A stretch of 9,153 bases of DNA from Methyloglobulus sp. (GTDB lineage Bacteria; Pseudomonadota; Gammaproteobacteria; Methylococcales; Methylomonadaceae): assembly GCA_013140405.1 (NCBI GenBank), contig JABFSV010000269.1:1-9153 (forward strand), given 5' to 3'. Positions 6,290-9,153 of this stretch are shown here, one piece after another. Under the pieces are notes generated by a model. It had not been told where the DNA came from and ran no database searches. It was given only the letters and a program-made list of their open reading frames with translations. The translations under genes and the position numbers were made by a program. Numbering within the stretch: the stretch's first letter is position 1; every line of letters starts with the position of its first letter.

Positions 6290-6920
6290 GTTGCTCATCT
6301 GGCTACTGACAAGCATGGCTGTTGGCTGCACGTCGATAACTGGCTGCCCGTTTGGGTTTAGTCATGGCGTAGATCAGGAAGAGACAATAACGTTGACGGT
6401 GTATTTGCCGCCGGTAGTGTCGAATTTGGATTACAAGGACATCTCCGGTTTCCGCAACCAGGTGATCGTCCAGGGTGGATTTCAGCACGTACTTTCTGTA
6501 GACGGGAAATCCCATGTAGAGAAAGCGACGCAGTCGGTTAAACCAATTTTTGATACCAATACGTTGCCTGACAATCCCATTCGGGAAACAGCAACAATAT
6601 GTTTTGAGATTGACCGGGCGACCATTGATGCCCAAGAAATGGCGAAGCTGGACAGCCTGATAAGCCGTATTGAAAAAGCAGGCCTGTTGCATATTGAGGT
6701 GGAAGGGCATACTGATTCAAACGGGTCTGCAAGGTACAACAAAACCCTTTCGTTGGCGCGTGCAGAGTCCGTTAAGGATTACCTGATTCGGCACGGCATC
6801 AGCCAAACCAAGGTTTCCATCATGGGATACGGCGAGACCCGTCCGATTGACGAGAACGGCACGGAGGCGCACCGGGCAATAAACCGTCGTGCCACGTTAA
6901 TTTCAGTAAGGGGGCGATAA
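6273..6920 (+). CDS. OmpA-family peptidoglycan-binding lipoprotein
   Basis: Probable outer-membrane lipoprotein that grips the cell wall. I choose ATG 6273 (215 residues) because it gives a compact lipoprotein signal, MQRSNKLLIWLLTSMAVGC, with lipidation expected at C19. Upstream ATGs at 6246 and 6231 add a polar tail before the signal and lack a good ribosome site. Residues 20-105 are a non-conserved, beta-prone region I do not recognise. Residues about 106-213 form an OmpA C-terminal domain: ATICFEIDRATID, EVEGHTDSNGSARYN, LSLARAESVKDYL, GYGETRPIDENGTEAHRAIN. D148 and R163 match the two residues that bind diaminopimelate in E. coli OmpA. It overlaps the transglycosylase gene by 17 bases and ends one base before traL, so it is tied to the transfer operon. 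It may anchor the core complex or pilus base to peptidoglycan. A role unrelated to transfer is unlikely but not excluded. Confidence 0.88.
   Translation: MQRSNKLLIWLLTSMAVGCTSITGCPFGFSHGVDQEETITLTVYLPPVVSNLDYKDISGFRNQVIVQGGFQHVLSVDGKSHVEKATQSVKPIFDTNTLPDNPIRETATICFEIDRATIDAQEMAKLDSLISRIEKAGLLHIEVEGHTDSNGSARYNKTLSLARAESVKDYLIRHGISQTKVSIMGYGETRPIDENGTEAHRAINRRATLISVRGR
6907..6914 (+). promoter_or_regulatory. Strong ribosome binding site of traL
   Basis: TAAGGGGG lies 7 bases upstream of ATG 6922, inside the end of the OmpA-like gene. It is clearly stronger than the sites before traU, traE and the transglycosylase, suggesting that traL is translated independently of its upstream neighbour. Confidence 0.6.
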
Positions 6921-6921
6921 G

Positions 6922-7203
6922 ATGAGAAATATCCCTAATTACCTGGACGATCCACAACAAATCCTGTTCTGGGAATTCGACGAATTCATATTGTTGTCCA
7001 TCATGTTTGGTATCGGCATCATGGTGAACTATCTCGGTGTCCTGACTTTGACTGGACTGGTAGGGATAAAGTACTACAGGAAAATAAAAGACCGCCAGGC
7101 AAGCGGCTTCTTGTTACACGCCATGTATTGGTACACGGGAGTAGGTTCTTCCGAATTGTTCCCCACATCAAAGCCTAACCCCTTCATTCGCAGATTCTTC
7201 TAA
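6922..7203 (+). CDS. traL: Conjugative transfer protein TraL (VirB3-like)
   Basis: Small inner-membrane protein of the TraL family, the F-type relative of VirB3, required for pilus assembly. It has 93 residues, as expected. The N-terminus NIPNYLDDPQQILFWEFDE resembles the SXT/IncC form. A hydrophobic stretch follows at about 21-50, probably one long or two short membrane segments, then a basic YYRKIKDRQ and the conserved LLHAMYWYTG (64-73). ATG 6922 has a strong ribosome site, TAAGGGGG at 6907-6914. It lies one base after the stop of the OmpA-like gene and 6 bases before traE, so it sits inside an operon. Confidence 0.92.
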   Translation: MRNIPNYLDDPQQILFWEFDEFILLSIMFGIGIMVNYLGVLTLTGLVGIKYYRKIKDRQASGFLLHAMYWYTGVGSSELFPTSKPNPFIRRFF

Positions 7204-7209
7204 GTTTCC

Positions 7210-7857
7210 ATGGACTACAAAAACTTCAAATCAGCTTGGGCAGGTGCCCATGAGGAAAAACGCTTCCTTAAATTCGCCTGTACCTTGTTAATGGCATTGA
7301 ATGTATTGACATTGATCGGTTGGCTGAAAAAAGACACGGCGGTAATCCTGGTTCCACCCAATTTATCCGAGAAAGCTGAAATTGCCACCAACAAGGCATC
7401 AGAAGGATACAAAAAGGCCTGGGGGATGTATGCGGCAACACTCATCGGCAACGTCACACCTGAAAATTCGGATTTCGTACTCGACTCCCTGGCTGGGATG
7501 GTGAGCGGTGAAATCGGGTTGATCGTCAGCGAACAAATTGCCCAGGAGTTGGAAACACTGAAGCAGGAAAAGGTCTCGTCCATCTTTGAGATCCGCAGCG
7601 TGATCTATGAACCGGAGACAGACAAGGTTTTTGTGGCCGGTAGGCATCGTCTGGTAGGTATGCCGGGTGTTGAAGGCAGGTCGCAACCCACCGAACAAAC
7701 ATTCGAGTTCATCGTCGATGTGAAACAGTATTCACCAATAATCTCCCACATGGCATCGTATGCAGGGACACCAAAAATACTCAGCGTTGTCCAGAAAGAG
7801 GAAATAAAGAAGAAGTATGACGAAGACCGCCAAAAAGCTATAAAAAGTGGAGCATAA
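7210..7857 (+). CDS. traE: Conjugative transfer protein TraE (VirB8-like)
   Basis: Inner-membrane component of the channel core, relative of VirB8, with a short cytoplasmic N-terminus, one membrane helix and a periplasmic domain. It has 215 residues against about 190 in F TraE. The helix is at about 19-38 (FLKFACTLLMALNVLTLIGW), preceded by a charged stretch. Family features include the VILVPPNLSEKAEI segment (46-59) just outside the membrane and the alternating beta/alpha periplasmic domain up to about 190. The tail is strongly charged (KEEIKKKYDEDRQKAIKSG). The start at ATG 7210 is 6 bases after the traL stop with no convincing Shine-Dalgarno site, so it probably relies on coupling. The stop at 7855-7857 is one base before traK. 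Confidence 0.92.
   Translation: MDYKNFKSAWAGAHEEKRFLKFACTLLMALNVLTLIGWLKKDTAVILVPPNLSEKAEIATNKASEGYKKAWGMYAATLIGNVTPENSDFVLDSLAGMVSGEIGLIVSEQIAQELETLKQEKVSSIFEIRSVIYEPETDKVFVAGRHRLVGMPGVEGRSQPTEQTFEFIVDVKQYSPIISHMASYAGTPKILSVVQKEEIKKKYDEDRQKAIKSGA
7849..7852 (+). promoter_or_regulatory. Ribosome binding site that sets the traK start
   Basis: GGAG at 7849-7852 is 6 bases before ATG 7859. It argues for that ATG and against the in-frame GTG at 7847, whose product would begin MEHK ahead of the signal peptide and whose codon would overlap the site. Confidence 0.55.
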
Positions 7858-7858
7858 A

Positions 7859-8965
7859 ATGCGATCAACAATAATGCTTATTTTATTAATGGCATGGGTC
7901 ACGGCAGCGTTTGGCGCTGATGTGCCGTCAGGCTTGCCGTTTCCACCCGTTGGTGATGGGGAAGTTCCTGTGCATCAACAACAAATTGTTCCTGGAGAGG
8001 CAATTGAAAGTTTACAAAATCAACAGGAGAGACAAGGTCGGCACCTGCCGGGCGATAATTTAGGAAAGCAACATGAACTTCCACAAGAACTAATACACGC
8101 AGTTGAACAGGCACCAGAAGAACAGCAGTACGGGGAGCTTACCAGTAAGCCAAGCCAAAAGCGAAGACCAAAATTGTTGGACGGCACACCAGTCAACAGA
8201 TTCGGCACTGACTACCCGAAAAAAGGCGGTGATGACATTGATAGGGATAAGGGGGCAGGGCTTGTCATCAGGCCGAGACCTGGGCAAACAGAAAACGTGG
8301 TTATTGCCAGGGGAAAGCTGAACCGGATTGTCACGCCCTATGCGGACCCTAAAGTCTTGACGGTCGATTCCGTGGAAACAAAAGTTGACGGTTCGTCCGT
8401 GTATATTGCAACGGACTCAGAAATGCCCGTCAGCCTATTCATTACCGACACAGAAACCGGCGGCGCAGCCTCGTTGCAGCTATCCCCGCAAGCGATGGTT
8501 TCTCCTGTTGAAATGCGGATAGAAGCCGACCAAGGCAAGCTGGTTGAGCGCGGGGATGGCGAGCCATCGTACGGTTCCAGGCTATTCAGGCAAGATTCTC
8601 CCTATATAACCGAAGTCAAAGCTATCCTGCAGGCACTGGGCAAACAACTGATACCCACCGGATTCACGTTGGTAGAAGCGAATGAAGAGTCAAGCCCTGA
8701 CCCTGTTTGCCGCGCCCCGAACCTGTCGTTCAGGCTTGGGCAAGTGCTGGCAGGGACAGAATCCAGGATATTCGTATTTATTGCCCAAAACAACGGGACA
8801 AGCCCAATGGTATTTGAGGAAAGTGTTTGCGCCAGCGAAAACACCGTAGCTGTTGCCGCATGGCCTAAGGTACGCCTTGCCCCAGGGGAGCGTACGGAAG
8901 TTTATGTGTTGATGCGCCAACCTGAACTGAAAAGCGGCGAAGAAACCAGGCCCGCCCTATTGTAA
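7859..8965 (+). CDS. traK: Secretin-like outer-membrane core protein TraK (VirB9-like)
   Basis: Periplasmic/outer-membrane part of the T4SS core complex, the F-type relative of VirB9, working with TraB and TraV. From ATG 7859 it has 368 residues, against 242 in F TraK. Signal peptide MRSTIMLILLMAWVTAAFGA is cleaved after residue 20. Residues 21-135 are a low-complexity, Gln/Pro/Glu-rich, probably disordered extension (VHQQQIVPGE, EQAPEEQQ, KRRPK). The TraK domain starts near 136: VIRPRPGQTENVVIARGKLN, LNRIVTPYADPKVLTVDS, SLFITDTETGGAASLQL, then DSPYITEVKAILQALGKQLI and a C-terminal part ending in RLAPGERTEVYVLMR, which match F TraK in order. Two cysteines (PVCRAPN and ESVCASEN) sit in the C-terminal half and could pair. 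It begins one base after traE and is followed by traB after 17 bases. Confidence 0.92.
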   Translation: MRSTIMLILLMAWVTAAFGADVPSGLPFPPVGDGEVPVHQQQIVPGEAIESLQNQQERQGRHLPGDNLGKQHELPQELIHAVEQAPEEQQYGELTSKPSQKRRPKLLDGTPVNRFGTDYPKKGGDDIDRDKGAGLVIRPRPGQTENVVIARGKLNRIVTPYADPKVLTVDSVETKVDGSSVYIATDSEMPVSLFITDTETGGAASLQLSPQAMVSPVEMRIEADQGKLVERGDGEPSYGSRLFRQDSPYITEVKAILQALGKQLIPTGFTLVEANEESSPDPVCRAPNLSFRLGQVLAGTESRIFVFIAQNNGTSPMVFEESVCASENTVAVAAWPKVRLAPGERTEVYVLMRQPELKSGEETRPALL

Positions 8966-8971
8966 TAACCC

Positions 8972-8976
8972 AGGAG
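8972..8976 (+). promoter_or_regulatory. Ribosome binding site of traB
   Basis: A full AGGAG lies 6 bases upstream of GTG 8983, the best Shine-Dalgarno in the window. It identifies GTG as the traB start, although no ATG is available there. Confidence 0.7.
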
Positions 8977-8982
8977 TCCGTT

Positions 8983-9153
8983 GTGATTGATCCCGAAAAA
9001 AAGACACCATTGGAAAAACTGGGCAACTGGTACGAGACGCTGGATCCGTCAAGGCGCAAGAAGCTGACGCTAATGGGTGGGGGGGCGCTGCTATTTGTGG
9101 CCGCAACCATCATGGTCACGGCAACCTCAAATGACGGCGCGATAAATTTTATC
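8983..9153 (+). CDS. traB: Conjugative transfer protein TraB (VirB10-like), N-terminal part; continues past window
   Basis: First 57 codons of a gene open to the window end. It starts with GTG and reads MIDPEKKTPLEKLGNWYETL, then a basic DPSRRKKLTL and a membrane helix at about 31-47 (GGGALLFVAATIMVTA). A short cytoplasmic N-terminus with lysine/arginine residues followed by one helix is the usual start of TraB/VirB10 proteins, which span from the inner to the outer membrane. The typical coiled coil, proline-rich region and C-terminal barrel would lie beyond 9153. The position directly after traK is the fixed place of traB in F, SXT and IncC systems. The name rests on gene order and topology, as the diagnostic domain is outside the window. 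Confidence 0.82.
   Translation, partial: MIDPEKKTPLEKLGNWYETLDPSRRKKLTLMGGGALLFVAATIMVTATSNDGAINFI

Noticed and set aside
1..9153. CRISPR arrays, tRNA or rRNA genes, insertion sequences
   Set aside because: No regularly spaced repeats, tRNA-like arms, rRNA segments, transposase motifs or terminal inverted repeats were seen, and the tra genes leave almost no room for them.

Overview
The window is one continuous, rightward-reading stretch of a type-F (F/SXT/IncC-like) conjugative type IV secretion system, from a plasmid or an integrative conjugative element. Every convincing gene is on the + strand, and seven of the nine full or partial tra-type products are recognisable by family motifs. The closest layout I know is that of the SXT/R391 and IncA/C (IncC) elements: an S26 signal peptidase (TrhF type), a TrbC-TraW fusion, TraU, a very large TraN, and TraL-E-K-B. 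This points to a gammaproteobacterial host. Base composition looks near 50% GC by eye. I cannot name a genus from the sequence, and no replication, integration or relaxase gene is present to separate plasmid from ICE.

Left block (1-5501): a signal peptidase cut by the window edge (to 428), the TrbC-TraW fusion (397-1569), TraU (1578-2639) and TraN (2640-5501). They overlap, nearly touch or abut, as expected of a translationally coupled operon. They cover pilus subunit/periplasmic processing, pilus assembly and mating-pair stabilisation.

Junction (5502-5740): about 240 bases without a gene, but rich in inverted repeats. It holds a branched terminator-like structure with a perfect 12-bp palindrome inside it (5541-5607), a possible promoter that overlaps that palindrome (5585-5614), and a second long imperfect stem-loop (5656-5703) in what would be the leader of the next operon.

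Right block (5741-9153): a periplasmic lytic transglycosylase and an OmpA-domain lipoprotein (a peptidoglycan cutter next to a peptidoglycan binder), followed by the T4SS core genes traL, traE, traK and the first 57 codons of traB, which begins with GTG at 8983 and runs off the window.

How they work together: TraE (VirB8-like), TraL (VirB3-like), TraK (VirB9-like) and TraB (VirB10-like) build the envelope-spanning channel. The transglycosylase and OmpA-like lipoprotein probably open and anchor it in the cell wall. TraW/TrbC and TraU act in pilus assembly/retraction, and TraN on the donor surface grips the recipient. I see no wholly new system. The points of interest are the order of the modules, the structured junction, the cell-wall gene pair at the head of the core operon, the cysteine-free double-domain TraW, the extended TraK and the enlarged TraN.
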